Shown here: positions 35,288-46,909 of the stretch, piece by piece | How the letters are laid out: every line of letters starts with the position of its first letter | Numbering within the stretch: the stretch's first letter is position 1 | Source of the DNA: Hygrophila difformis | Taxonomy: Eukaryota > Streptophyta > Magnoliopsida > Lamiales > Acanthaceae | Direction: 5' to 3' | Assembly (NCBI GenBank): GCA_030278955.1 | Contig: JAOANR010000015.1 | Location: forward strand, 35,930,487 to 35,994,486 | Length of the DNA stretch: 64,000 nt | Notes under the pieces: model-generated | Database searches by the model: none | Told to the model about the DNA's origin: nothing | Seen by the model: the letters and a program-made list of their open reading frames with translations, nothing else | Translations under genes and position numbers: made by a program

Positions 35288-36532
35288 TCAGTTAACCAAT
35301 CGGCAGTTCCTCCTGATCTCCCCTTGCTTCCCTGTAAGCACTTGAATCTTCCCCATTCTCACCATCGCTGCACCAAACTTCTTTGCCCAAACCGACCCCA
35401 ATCTCACATTGTTCATCACCAGATTCCTCGTCAGGTTGCTGTCGTACAGTGTTTGATCCGACGTCAAAACCCCCCTGTGCTCCTTCAGATTCATGTAATA
35501 CTTATGGTCCAGCCGTGTAGGCGTCTGAAAATCATTATTCACCCAATGATCAGAGGTTCCAGCAGAACACCTGGTTTTCAGGGACGCAGCAAATCCGGGA
35601 TCCATGGAAGGGTCTTGCTTAAAAGTGGCATTGAACCTCGAAAGCCTATTGGCGAAGGCAGAGCAGCGAGAGACGCCAATGGAATGCGCGCCGGAAAGTG
35701 TCACCATTTCATCCAGCGACAGCCCTTTGGCCGCGAAGTTGCCGCTCAGCTGAGCGGCGTTGAAGGATGGAGGAGGCAGATTCCTCAGCACCTCTGAATT
35801 CAGGGATACGCGCCCGTCCCTGCGCCCTGATGGCACGTCGTAGGCAATGTTCCCTGCCTTTAAGGCGCTGTCGCGAGCAGCAAAGGCCAGGATGTCCGCG
35901 CAGGACACTGTCTCGGGGCATCTGGCCTCGATCGAAGCCTTGGCCTCGTCTATCACCTCAAACCCGCGAAGGCTTGGGAAATTCGCGATGCTGTCTTTCT
36001 CAGCAGCCGGCTTTCCTGGCACCGTGTCCAGCAGCACGGAGCCATCACAACCCTGAATTGAAAGAAGAACACAATATGAAGTAATTAACATATATTCAAT
36101 CGACAGTGCTATGGAAATTCCAATCACTATTGAAAAATGGTGGGATTTGGTAGCTAAAACTGTAGTAGCTAACGAATTCTGGTCGCGAAAATATGGTGGC
36201 TAATGAATTTCAGGTCATTCAGTTGACTTCTTTAGTGACCAAATTTTACCAAAATTTTTGGGTCGCTAAAACAGAAAATTCTAGACATAATAAAATGTAC
36301 ACAAGGTAGTAGGTACCCTGACGAAGCAATCGTGGAAATGCATCCTGATGAGGCCAGCGGCGAGTCCAGGATTCCTGGAGACAGCTCGATTGACGGCCTG
36401 CCTCACAATTATCTCGGCCTGTGGACATGTCGTCGCGTAGAATCCGACGCTGAGATGGCCATAAGAAGAACCGGACATGGTGAGCATCAGCAGCAGCACA
36501 ACAACAGAGGATTTTAGAAACATGGATTGCAT
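35288..36532 (-). CDS. Class III secretory peroxidase (peroxidase 5-like), copy 2
   Basis: Two exons, 36532-36317 and 36052-35288, with a 264-bp GT-AG intron at the same position as in copy 1 (between FHDCFVR and GCDGSVLL); product 326 aa. The signal peptide covers about residues 1-25 ([12 protein letters not shown]). The distal heme site is RMHFHDCF (Arg63, His67) and the proximal ligand is in TLSGAHSIG (His195). The C-terminus, [18 protein letters not shown] followed by GEIRRNC, is typical of peroxidase 5-like enzymes. It keeps the usual SLRGFEVID block that copy 1 has altered. The longer intron contains TGGTCGC/GGTCGCTAAAAC motifs that may be a small MITE. The pair is probably an old tandem duplication, now about 30 kb apart because of transposon growth. 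Confidence 0.96.
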
Positions 36533-36631
36533 TTTGTAATAGTAACAAATAGCAAACGAAGTACGAAATGAAGATGGAGATTGAGGAGGTGAGTGGTGGG
36601 AATATGAGTTTGTAGATGATATTATGAAGGG

Positions 36632-36639
36632 TATTTATA
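36632..36639 (-). promoter_or_regulatory. Putative TATA box of peroxidase 2
   Basis: Minus-strand TATAAATA, 100 bp upstream of the ATG, matching the octamer upstream of peroxidase 1. Confidence 0.6.
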
Positions 36640-36978
36640 GCAGAGAATATGTTGATGTAAGAAAAAGTAATAAAAATTGTAACACTTGGCACTAGTAATA
36701 TTGAGTGATGCAGAACTGCAATAGCTGTACGGATTGGTGAGTCAAAGATTGACACTTTCTTGATCATTTTTGTAGATTGTTGCTTTCATTCATGATGAGT
36801 TTCTTAACGACGACTCTACCTTGACTCATAGTCATATCTGGAACTTTTAAATTAAATCTCCATGGTTGATTATTTTGTCATTTTGGTATCTCCACGTACA
36901 GGTAAAGGTAAGAATAAAGGCCGGTGTAGAATGTAGACCATGTCCATAAAATGGACATGCTATAATATAAACTGGTTG

Positions 36979-37250
36979 AAAAAAATAATTATCTCAAAGT
37001 AAAAATTAATAGTTGAAATTAAATGGAGGTTGGGGTTCCATTCCCCACATAACTTCTTATTCCTCCCTGCCCTATGTCTCTTTATAATTTGTGTGGTATG
37101 GGCTCCCATCACTTATTTCGTAGTTAAATGAGGTGTCAGTCTTTAGTATTGGGAAAAAACAAAAATATATACTCGGTATTGTGCTCTAGTGAATGAACTT
37201 ATAGTAACCCTAATAATGTGGAAATTAAATATATATAGGGCACAAGTCGA
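36979..37250. repeat. Extra copy of the array B-segment tail
   Basis: From AAAAATAATTATCTCAAAGT to TATATAGGGCACAAGTCGA it follows the last about 300 bp of array units 1-4, but lacks about 32 bp between two GTTGG copies (TCTAAGTCC...AAGTTGG in the array). It includes the SINE relic. It lies upstream of peroxidase 2, 4.8 kb beyond the array end. Confidence 0.88.
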
Positions 37251-37302
37251 TTTTTTTTTTAATGTGACTTGTTTTTATGTTTTTATTGTTCTAATAATTG
37301 TT

Positions 37303-37350
37303 AACTGAATTGGCACTGGCTTCGGCCAAAAAAAAAAAAAAAAAAAAAAC
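37303..37350 (+). mobile_element. Extremely 5'-truncated retroinsertion
   Basis: AACTGAATTGGC, then only 13 bp (ACTGGCTTCGGCC), then about 22-23 A residues, then CTGAATTGGC again. A poly(A) tract bounded by a direct repeat of about 10-12 bp is the mark of target-primed reverse transcription that stopped almost at once. Confidence 0.65.
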
Positions 37351-37923
37351 TGAATTGGCGAGTGACGTGTATATACATACATATGCATGGAATGGGAGTG
37401 TTGACACATTCATGTTTTTGTGCACTATGACTTAGTAATACTCCATAGATATCGACATTAACTCCAAACTGCATGCATTTGTAAGCATATGAGAGTAGTG
37501 TTGTCGAGACATTCTTGTTATGTTGTTCTTTGTCTTTATAATAGATAGATATCGACATCAATCCGGCCATATGGGCTCTTTTTAAAATGGTTTTACGTGC
37601 CTCCCTCTATTTTTATAAAACCCTTAGCTTGCTGATGGCCATATGGTCAATGTAAATCATCTTAATTCAACCTCTAGCCAGCACCTTGTGTAGCTGTGTA
37701 GCGTCATTGAGTCTTGAGTTAATTTGGTTAAAACTAATATCCAAGCCTTATTTAATTTGCTATCAAATTAAAAATAAATTCATTTCTTGACGTTATCAGA
37801 TTAGACCAAAAGTACCGCGTAGAAATTTGGCCTGTCCAAATATCGATAGAACAGGTTTCGTGCAAGTCTGCTTCATGTAATAATAGTTTATTACAAGAAC
37901 TTCCACATTTCTGCACACAAATA

Positions 37924-38164
37924 CTTCCTCCGTATTTGAATAATGTTAACGTTTGCATAGTAAACATTGATTCGATTTTTCACATATTTACATAAGATAA
38001 AACATGGTCAAGTGAGATTTTGTTAGATTGGTCTAATCACGTAGTTTTATAATATTAAAGTTTTATAATTTTTTTTTTTATAAAATTGAGATATTACTCT
38101 TTAAAAATGTGTATTGAATTGCGTGAAAATATGGAATGTTAAAATTTTTTGAATACGGATGGAG
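37924..38164. mobile_element. Stowaway MITE downstream of VHA-H
   Basis: CTTCCTCCGTATTTGAATA left end and GAATACGGATGGAG right end, TA-flanked, 241 bp. Confidence 0.85.
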
Positions 38165-38561
38165 TATATTAGTACAGTTGCAGCTAGGGACAACTTTATT
38201 ACAGTTGTGCACAGTGTCGATTCAAATTAGAAATTGTCAGCTGTAATAGCTTCAAAAGTTTCACTGCTTTACATCCTGCATTTCATATTATTTCTCGATA
38301 GAAGGAAATTGAATTAAGGGTTTGCTGACATCCACACCGCTGGGTAGACATGGAAGAAGTTCATTCAAACACCGTCAGGACAACGAACGAACACGGAGTA
38401 AACCATGCTCTCATTATTAATCAGTTGGGACACAAATGCAAGGACAAAGATTCAAACTTGATCATCATCATAATACTTATTGGATTGTGAAGGAAAAGAA
38501 TTTGATGTATGTATAAGTGAGTTTTCACTAATGAATGATGGATGGGTAGTCGCGGGGAGAC
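38165..38561. other. 3' flank of VHA-H
   Basis: No other feature seen; expected to contain the 3' UTR and poly(A) site of the minus-strand VHA-H gene. Confidence 0.5.
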
Positions 38562-41500
38562 CTACACCTGCAAAAAGCTTGCATATTTGGCACCGAGAAA
38601 TAGCCTCTGGATGCATAGCAATGCATTTTTAGTAACTTCTGCACTTTCATGGTTCATCAGTTTCATCACACGGTCCTTCGCTTTAAGGTCGCTCACAATC
38701 ACTCTCCCCGCAGGATGGTGCTGAATGAACTGTGACAAATCATAGCAAGCAACCGCAAGTGTTCTAGAATCCGTGGATGTCTCTAAAATTGTGACAAGAA
38801 CCCTAAGGATCTGTAGCAAACATGTCAATGTATCAGTTAGGGTTCATTAGAAATTTGGAAATGGGGAGAATTGTGTAAAAAATATACTATCAGTAAGGAT
38901 AATGTTATATAGGGATGAGTCATTCAACATCCAACCTGAAAATCATGTTCTTCAAAGCTGGTGATGTTTTCGCGCCAAAATATGGGATCTTTATGCATGG
39001 GTGTCCAGTCGAGCTGTCCAAGGAGGACCTCCTGCTTATACATATCAAAAGAACTTAGTTTCTTGAGGTTAGCTTTCAGCCCTTCTTCCAATTGGTTCAG
39101 AGCTTCCAGAAGATCCTGCAAAACAAGTTGGTAGTTACACGTCAAAGAGGGGCTGAACGATGTTAAAAGCATGATTAAAGAAAGAATATTAGAAAAGAAC
39201 ATTTTGGAAAGTTCTAATATTCCAGGCGACTATCTAAATATGTTCTTATGCCATGACAAAATAGATAACAAGGCAAACCTTGGACATATTGATTCCAGAA
39301 CACCAAAATCGCATCATAAATTCATAATAATGATATTATGTAAAGCATGGGAGAAATAATTTAACGACAAGCAGAAGAAATTAAAATGATGTTTTGCCTT
39401 TCCATAGACTAACAAACAAAACTAATGTTTTTATTTGCCTGCATTTGTGAAAGAAATAATGCAACTGAATATTTAATCACCTCATCACTCCATGCCTGAG
39501 CTTTCAAATTCTGGACAAGCTGCAGCACTCCCAGGTCTACCATCTGAGCACCAAAAGCTCCCTTGGGCAACAAATTTTTGAGAGTCAAGACGATGACCCT
39601 CACAACCTACAGATAACATAAAGTCATTCTCACAGGGGATTCTCAGCGAAAATGATTCATGGGAAAGTGTGCATTGATAGAATATAAACTGAAAGCGCAA
39701 AAATTCAAACCTAAAATCAAGAATAAGGAGCTCACTTTTTCCTTTGTGGATCCCTTGACAACTTCAACCAACCGTGGTAAGCATCTAGAAGTAGCCAAGT
39801 ACTCTATTGCAGGTTCATAATAAGACAGGAGCCACACACAGACACAAGTTTCGTAGAGGAGCTATTAGAAGAAAAAAATATATAAAAAAAAATAACATAG
39901 TATATTATGAACGGAAAAGTTGTAAAAAGTAAATGCTTCAGTCGATCTGATTATCTTTAATCACATATACCTGGATGGATTGTTGAGTAGATGCTGGAGA
40001 AATTAGAGGAATGAGCAACTTCACTCCATTTGCTTGAACAAATGAAGAACGTACTTCTGATTCTTTTAGCAAAGTTGCAAGGCAGTTAATAGAAGCTGGA
40101 ATGCCACGGGTAGGATGAGATGGCTTCTTAAGCTGTCAAAACAGTTGGTCATGAGTACACGTAAATTGGATGGAAAATAATCTTAGCAGTATCCCTACCA
40201 CTTTATTCCTGAACTTCAGTTCAAGATCTCCTAGTTAACTATGCAATCTTAGGTTTGCCTTTCATACTCAAAAGAGAAAAATAACATTTCCATATGCTGT
40301 TTGAAAATATGATGGGTATCAACGAATATTATCACCGTATGGTTTAAATTTCCTAAACTACAAGACTCTACGTCTCAATAGAAATCATATCATTACAAAT
40401 ATAACCAGAATCACTAAATGCAACACCACAGTCGCTACAGATAACTATGTGCCATTCACATAGACTTTGCTTAAAACCTTTCAGTACTAGTTGTTTAGAT
40501 CCATTCAAGTCATTTTTATCTAATAAAACAACTATGAATCCAACATTTAGGCCACGTTTGATTCATCTTATTGGATAAGTTCTATTAGTCCCATATCAGT
40601 GCAAAATTACCCTGATAAGGGGATAATAGCACACCACCACCACCACCACCACCACCCCCCCCCCCCCCCCCCCCCAAAGAAAAAAAAATAAAAAGACGTA
40701 ACAAATGGGGCCTTGCTCTGTAGAAAAGATGCAATAATACTCTCCACTCACATAACAATGTTGTATGTGTTGAGTGATTATATGCTTCTCTCTCTAGAAA
40801 GGGGGAAAAACAGGACAATTCTAAACTGATCTTGTGAAGTTCAGTTACAGTTTTCCATTCTATATTCATAATATTAGACCTATCCTTATTTAAGGATAGG
40901 GAGCTGCAAATTAAGTACTTTTTGTAGAATTCGATTCTGAAATTGCTGCGTAACAAATTTACAACTGCCAAAACATCTTGAAGAACTTTGCCACCAACAT
41001 TAATGTGAAAATCAACCAAAGGAGAAAAACCTGAGTGCACAGCCAGTCAACCAGTCCCTTCAAAATATCATTTCTAACAGTGATTTCCTTTGATGCCCCA
41101 TTAGCAATATTGTGCTCTTGAGACTTTGGCCTTTCACTGTGATTAAGGCACGGACGTAAGTTATGCAGGAGTAATTGATATAGCTTGTCCAAAGTAATTT
41201 ACAACATTCCTCACCTCACTATCAAAGTAAGTATTTTAGAGCTTTTTGTTTGTGTAAACCAGCTGCCTTTCCAGAGCAATCTGCAAAAGAAACATGAGCA
41301 TGTTATCCACTCTAGCCCTAGGATACACAAAATCTCTCTGCCGATGACACCAGTTTTTTTCTTCAATTTGGAAAATAGTACCCCCTTAGATGATGGATAA
41401 AAACTCGTCTGCTCATGTAAGAACTAAGAAACAGCAATAACTACTTCTAACTAGTGATTACTAGTCTACAGAGTACAGTCATTCTCATCTTTCTTTTGCT

Positions 41501-42882
41501 TCCCATTTTTGGAATTTCTTGGACACAGATATCCAAAACTAAAATGGAAGGATCATAATATCATAAAAATTAGATTCATACAAGGGACGAACATCATCAA
41601 CATCAATGGTGCTGATCAAATGTTAGTCACTTGTTCATTGGGTTGCAGGAATGGGATGATGGGAGATAGAAATGTGAGATGTACACAAAATCTCTTTCTA
41701 AATGAGAATAAGACAGAAACATGGCAAACAGAGAATCCTTACTTCAGGAAAGGTTCATAAACATCCTCCCCAGAAAGAGACTGATCATGAAATAATTTTG
41801 CTCTTTTGGGGTTTGCTGCCATTGAAAAGAAAGAAAAATTAGCCAATCAATAAAGAAGTATGTATGAATAGCTAAAGCACTTTTTGAGGCACCTGACAGC
41901 ATTTCATCGATAAGAGCTAGAACATACTCCACAGTTTCTTCCTTGAATATGTCACGCAAAATGCTCACAAAAACGCGAATATACGCTAGACCATCCTGCA
42001 ACATTATTAGAGCTGTCTAAGGTTTTTAGACACAATAAATCCACACATATATAAATCCATTATAATGCTTTTCAAATCCCTTAAAAGATTCATAATAAAA
42101 CATGCTAAAATTTATAGAATACATATGTGCCTGCAAGTCTATGCATAATGCATAGCCATAAAATAATGCAAAAATACATGCCAGATCAACAGGGAAGCAT
42201 TCCCATTTCATTTATAGAAACAAACACATTTTATAGCAACATTGCAACAATAAATCAAATAGCAATCCTTAGAATAAACTCATCCAAACTTTAGCTGTTT
42301 AGCATTCATTTAAAAATCATCCATAACAGCTAGCAAACAAATGAAATGGAACACCACTAGAATCTTTATCTCAAATGCCCCAACAAAACATAGCAACGAA
42401 AAATAAGTCTTATCAGAAAAATCATACTTTACGCACACAAACACTATCAGTTTTTGACAATAGGACAGAAAATACGTAAGCAAGACAATTACCTCATCCA
42501 ACAACCGAGCCTTGTTGTTTTCAGGTTTCTTATCATATCGCCGCAACAGCTGAAGCCCAGTTCCCGTAATTAACTTACTCGTCATATACGTCTCCCACGG
42601 AATATCTCTCCTCAAAACCTGCAACAGCACCAATTGTAAAAAATTTGGGAATAAGATGTAAAACAGAGAATCAAAAACCCCCAGGTCAATTAAACTCGGA
42701 AACGACAATGAATAAAAAAAAAAAAAAAAAAAACACTCAAGAAACAATGAAATTCCAAAGCTTTCGTCTCCCAAATAACAAAATTTGGGAAGATAATCAA
42801 CCGCCAATTACATACATATGAGTGCTCGAAGAGGAGATCGGCGTACCTCTTCCGTGGAGAGCTCGGACTGATCCATGGGCAT
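38562..42882 (-). CDS. VHA-H: V-type proton ATPase subunit H
   Basis: Eleven exons on the minus strand: 42882-42847, 42618-42493, 41995-41893, 41815-41743, 41280-41215, 41136-41031, 40132-39971, 39861-39736, 39606-39481, 39115-38936 and 38810-38562. The CDS is 1,353 nt, 450 aa, close to the usual 440-450. The ATG at 42882 gives MPMDQSEL; the ATG at 42876 is also possible. Diagnostic blocks in order are [102 protein letters not shown] and [20 protein letters not shown]. Subunit H is an armadillo/HEAT-like helical protein of the cytosolic V1 sector that couples or silences V1 and Vo during proton pumping into vacuole and endomembranes. Exon 5 (residues about 113-135) is unusually divergent: [17 protein letters not shown] where relatives read KGNWFIQEKSCKILALI. 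All splice sites are GT-AG. Confidence 0.96.
40632..40675. repeat. (CCA)n plus poly(C) tract in a VHA-H intron
   Basis: About eight CCA units run into about 21 consecutive C on the plus strand, i.e. poly(G) in the transcript. It sits in intron 6 of VHA-H. Confidence 0.9.
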
Positions 42883-43170
42883 TGGTGTGGATTGTTGGAA
42901 ACAGATCAGAATCCAGAACGGATGGTAAGAAGACACACTGAACAAAAATAAAACGCGATGCGCATAATTACATTACATGTATGTAACCGTTGTTCCACGT
43001 GTAAAAGTAGATCTCAAAGGAAAGTGGTACTTTGAAGATTCCAGTCGGGTCGGGTTAGATCCGTAATTATTTTCTCTTGGTTACAATTATTGGATTTTAC
43101 AACCCATTGATTGTTGGGCTTAAAAATATTGGGATTTAGGAATTAGGAGTCGGGAATGGACTTGACTGAT

Positions 43171-43285
43171 CATGTTATCCGGCCCCATCTCTTCCATTCC
43201 ATTTATTGCTCTTTGTAATTTGTGTAGCTTGGACATCCATACACTTTTACCGATACACATATGTTAATGTTAAAAAAAAAAAAAA
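43171..43285 (+). mobile_element. SINE 3' fragment with A-tail
   Basis: CCGGCCCCATCTCTTCC, then TTTGTAATTTGTGTAGCTTG, resemble the body of the SINE at 59857-60030, and an A-run follows at 43271-43285. The tRNA-like 5' part with A and B boxes is absent. Confidence 0.55.
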
Positions 43286-43297
43286 AGGAATTAGGCG

Positions 43298-44303
43298 TCA
43301 TTTTTCTTTCTTTTTTCTTTCTTGCCAAAGCCATTGAAGGCCTAAAAAGTTACAACAGAGAAAAAAACAAAGGAACAAAAAAAGACATAAATGAAAAGAA
43401 AAGGAAACACCAAAAGCTAGAAACAAAGGCACAACTTCTAACATGTCAGGAATCAAACGCTAGAGACATTCGCCGCAAGGTCCTTTTTGACAAAGTCCAA
43501 GAGGAAAACTCACGTGGTAAAAAAGGCCTCAGTCAAGACTCCATGTCAAGCTAACCTATCTGGTTCCCTGTTTCCCTCCCTCAAAACATGGTGAAATGCA
43601 CAAGCATCAAATGACATCTTCAGGGATTGAATCCGGAAAATGATAGGCACAAATGGGTGCATATCCTCCATGTTATCCAACAATCTCGACGCCAACAAAG
43701 AGTCAGAGTAACAGTTAAGGTGTTTGATACCAAGGTACCTTCGGGACGAATTCAAGGCCAAAAGCTACATCGGCTAGCTCTGCATAGGTACTCATCACCA
43801 TCTCGTAGCCACATCCTCCTCCCTTCCATTGGCCAAATTCATCACGAACAACAAACCCATACCCCAAATGACCTGAATTTCTCCGTACGCTCCCATCCAC
43901 GTTAAGGATAAAGCCAGGCAGCTCCAACATATTCCATTTCATCATCTTGGCAGGAGAGAGGTTTCGTAGCTATCACTAAATCATTGCATAACCAAGAGAC
44001 AGCCCGGTAGAGAACAAAAATTGGTCTCTATTTCCCACGGAAAATCCCAGCATTACGTTCCAACCAAATTTCCCAAAGTGCCGCTATAAACAACACCACA
44101 AAGTGTTTAGACATAGCATGCAAAAAAAACCTAATATCCACATCAGGTATCATGCCACAATCCGAGGGAATGGAGACCCCAACTCCCAAGTCTTCCCCAA
44201 AGGAGCCTTGCCCAACCACAATACAACAGACAATGATCACAAGTTTCACAATAAGTGCTGCACAGTGAGCAGGCGGCCAACTTGCGATGAAATCTAGTAG
44301 CAT
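43298..44303 (-). mobile_element. 3' fragment of an L1-type LINE
   Basis: Minus-strand RNase H remnant: FILNVDGSVRRNSGHLGYGF (about 43905), then a frameshift to a second frame with CYSDSLLASRLLDN and HHVLREGN (43546-43761). Upstream, at 44028-44303, lies the end of the zf-RVT region (ALWEIWLERNAGIFRGK). An A-rich run in the minus sense at 43298-43322 is the likely tail. Stops and a frameshift make it a dead fragment. Confidence 0.8.
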
Positions 44304-45159
44304 TAACCGGCTTTTAGTGCATATTTTATTATTTCTTTTTCAGTGACAGATACTATTTTATTATTTCTCGATAAATGTAGTAGTAAGTAGTATTATCAAA
44401 GTTAATTATATGTTAATTGTGATTAATTAAAGCTCTTATATTGTATACAAACAAGCTAATTCACTCGATAATTTATCTCATTGAATACATTAGGATAGAT
44501 TTAATTAAATCATTCAAACTCATCACTCCCATAAAGCGAACATCATTTAGCTTATTGAATAATTTTTACCTATTTGACCATATCAATTAGTTATATTAAA
44601 CTCATCACGGTATATGTTTTGACTCTAACATCACTCTTCTAAACTTTTAAGTTTTAACTCTTATATATTTTAAGCATTAATTTAAATTTGGCTCAAATTT
44701 ATCAATCGAATCCCCAAGTATGTGAAGTTTGCTCAATGTCGGAAAGTTTTACCCCCCAATTCAATAATGGGTGTGCAGCGTGACACAATATTGAAGTATA
44801 ATGAAACATATATGGATAAAGTTACACAAGATTGAAGCTAAAACTAACTTGTACAGGAGCGTGAAACATTTTGGTACATAATTCGTGTATGAAATTGCTT
44901 CTCAAAATCAAATGGTATACAGCAAGAGTACACGGGAGACATATTCCTGTGTCCATGGTGTTAGCTATGCAGACATAAATTGCTCTGATTTTTCTAAAAT
45001 CAAGCATCGAACAACGTTTGCCTAGCAAGCCAACGCATTATTGCTTTCTGTGACAACCCTTAAAAGAATACCAAATACTGCCTCAAAGTTTCAGGTTTAT
45101 CCCTCAAAAAAGTTAAATGGATATATGCATCAATAATACATGGAAGAGCACAAGTAATG
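44304..45159. other. AT-rich intergenic DNA and LETM1 3' flank
   Basis: No gene or repeat recognised. The part next to 45160 should be the LETM1 3' UTR. Confidence 0.45.
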
Positions 45160-46870
45160 TCACGCTTTTCCTCCTTCTGCAGCCTCTGCAGCTTCAGCTT
45201 GGTCAGCTAACTTGATTATATCTTCCACAAGGATTTTTCCCTCTGCCACAGACACACCACAGCAAATATTTGGGATGATAAAATCCAAAATATTAAAAAT
45301 AAATCCTGTCAAAACAAAGGAAGTGTAGCTTCCAGCTAGCTACCCTAAACCTAGCACTTGCATAAATTCTAGTTTGATACAAGGAAAGAATGCAACGTTA
45401 GAGCTTGAAAGGAAAGGTGGCATGACTAACCTGCATCCTTGGACAGCTTTTCAATGAGTTCTTGAATTCCCTCCTTATCTAAAGTGTCTTTCAAATACAC
45501 AGCAGCAGAAGCAACCTCCTCAGCAGTCACTTTGCCATCATGATCCCTAGCCATGCGCCGTCAATTCCAAACATATTATTTGCAAAATACATAGTGCAAT
45601 TGCAAAAGGAGAAAGAGAGTCGACAAGCCACATTTCAATCTTTCACTAGTGAATCTACAAGACTTAACTAAACATATGGACCTGAGCTGCTCCACCCATT
45701 GCCAATTGGTTTTAAGTTGGAATCTCATATCCATATTCTAACAAGTTGATTAGAAAATTAGACATCAGTTAGTGAAACTCATAATTGCCTAATTTCCTGT
45801 GCCTCACTCCAAAATTCGGAGATTGAAAGAGCTCAATAGATGACGGATGTCTAGACATAAAGGCAATACCAAAACTGATTTACTTGTGTAGTGGGGGAAG
45901 GTTGCATTCAAACATGTTTATTTTGAACTGTAAATATATCTTTTGTGTTAATTTAATATTGAAATAATGAAGAAAAACACCGAGACAAGTTAGATGCTAC
46001 AGATTTCCAAACAAGATAGTTGAGTGTAGCAGTCATGGGTGGTAACAACTTAGACTAGTGAAAGAGACGAGAAGAATAAAAAGTTTTTATAAGATGCTAC
46101 ATATAACAAATCACCGGGTTATAAAGATAACTGGTGAGAGACTTAATTGATCACAACATTATATAAAATATATAGTTTAAGAGCATCTTTATTGCATATT
46201 TTAAGTGGGTACCTATCAAGCAATCGCCATCTGTCGCCAATTTTTGCATCTACATCATCTATTTCCTTTTCAAGCTTTTGCAGCATAGCATCAACCTACA
46301 TTGTGGAAATAAGTAATATGTGAGTTATAATAATAAAAACTAAAGATTCAATTAACAAGTCTAAAGGTTTGAAGATATCACCCTATTTATGAGTGCTGAA
46401 GACACTTTATCAGCTGCAGCCTTCTCAAGAGCATGATCACTTTCCTCTCTAGCAGCTCTATATGCCATTCTGGCTGCTGCTTCCCCATCAGTTCCCTCTT
46501 TCTCCACCATGTTATTGTAAAGCTCTATCTGCAAATTGTACATGAGCAAAAGATAATAAAGAGCTGCCACCAGCATTTCAAATCCACATTAAGTACTAAG
46601 AAACCTGAGATTAATCTATATCGCAAAAGAAAGTCATTGTAGTTAATACTATGTGACAGATTAAAGTGTGCATGGTGTAAAAGGCTCTTCCGAAAAGAGA
46701 GAATATACAATTGAATAAGAATATTAAGTCCACAGGGAAGGTTTCTCTCTAGTAAGACAAACAAGGAGAAGGCGGGAGAAAGGGAAAAATTGAGTCGTGA
46801 ATAATTCCTCTTATAAGAATTTGTCCTTAGCTTAACAATTATCCATATAATACAAGTGTGTGTGCGTGTG

Positions 46871-46909
<39 letters not shown>

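Noticed and set aside
40585..41040. 151-aa ORF with a poly-Gly stretch
   Set aside because: It spans introns of VHA-H; the Gly run is the poly(C) tract read on the minus strand.
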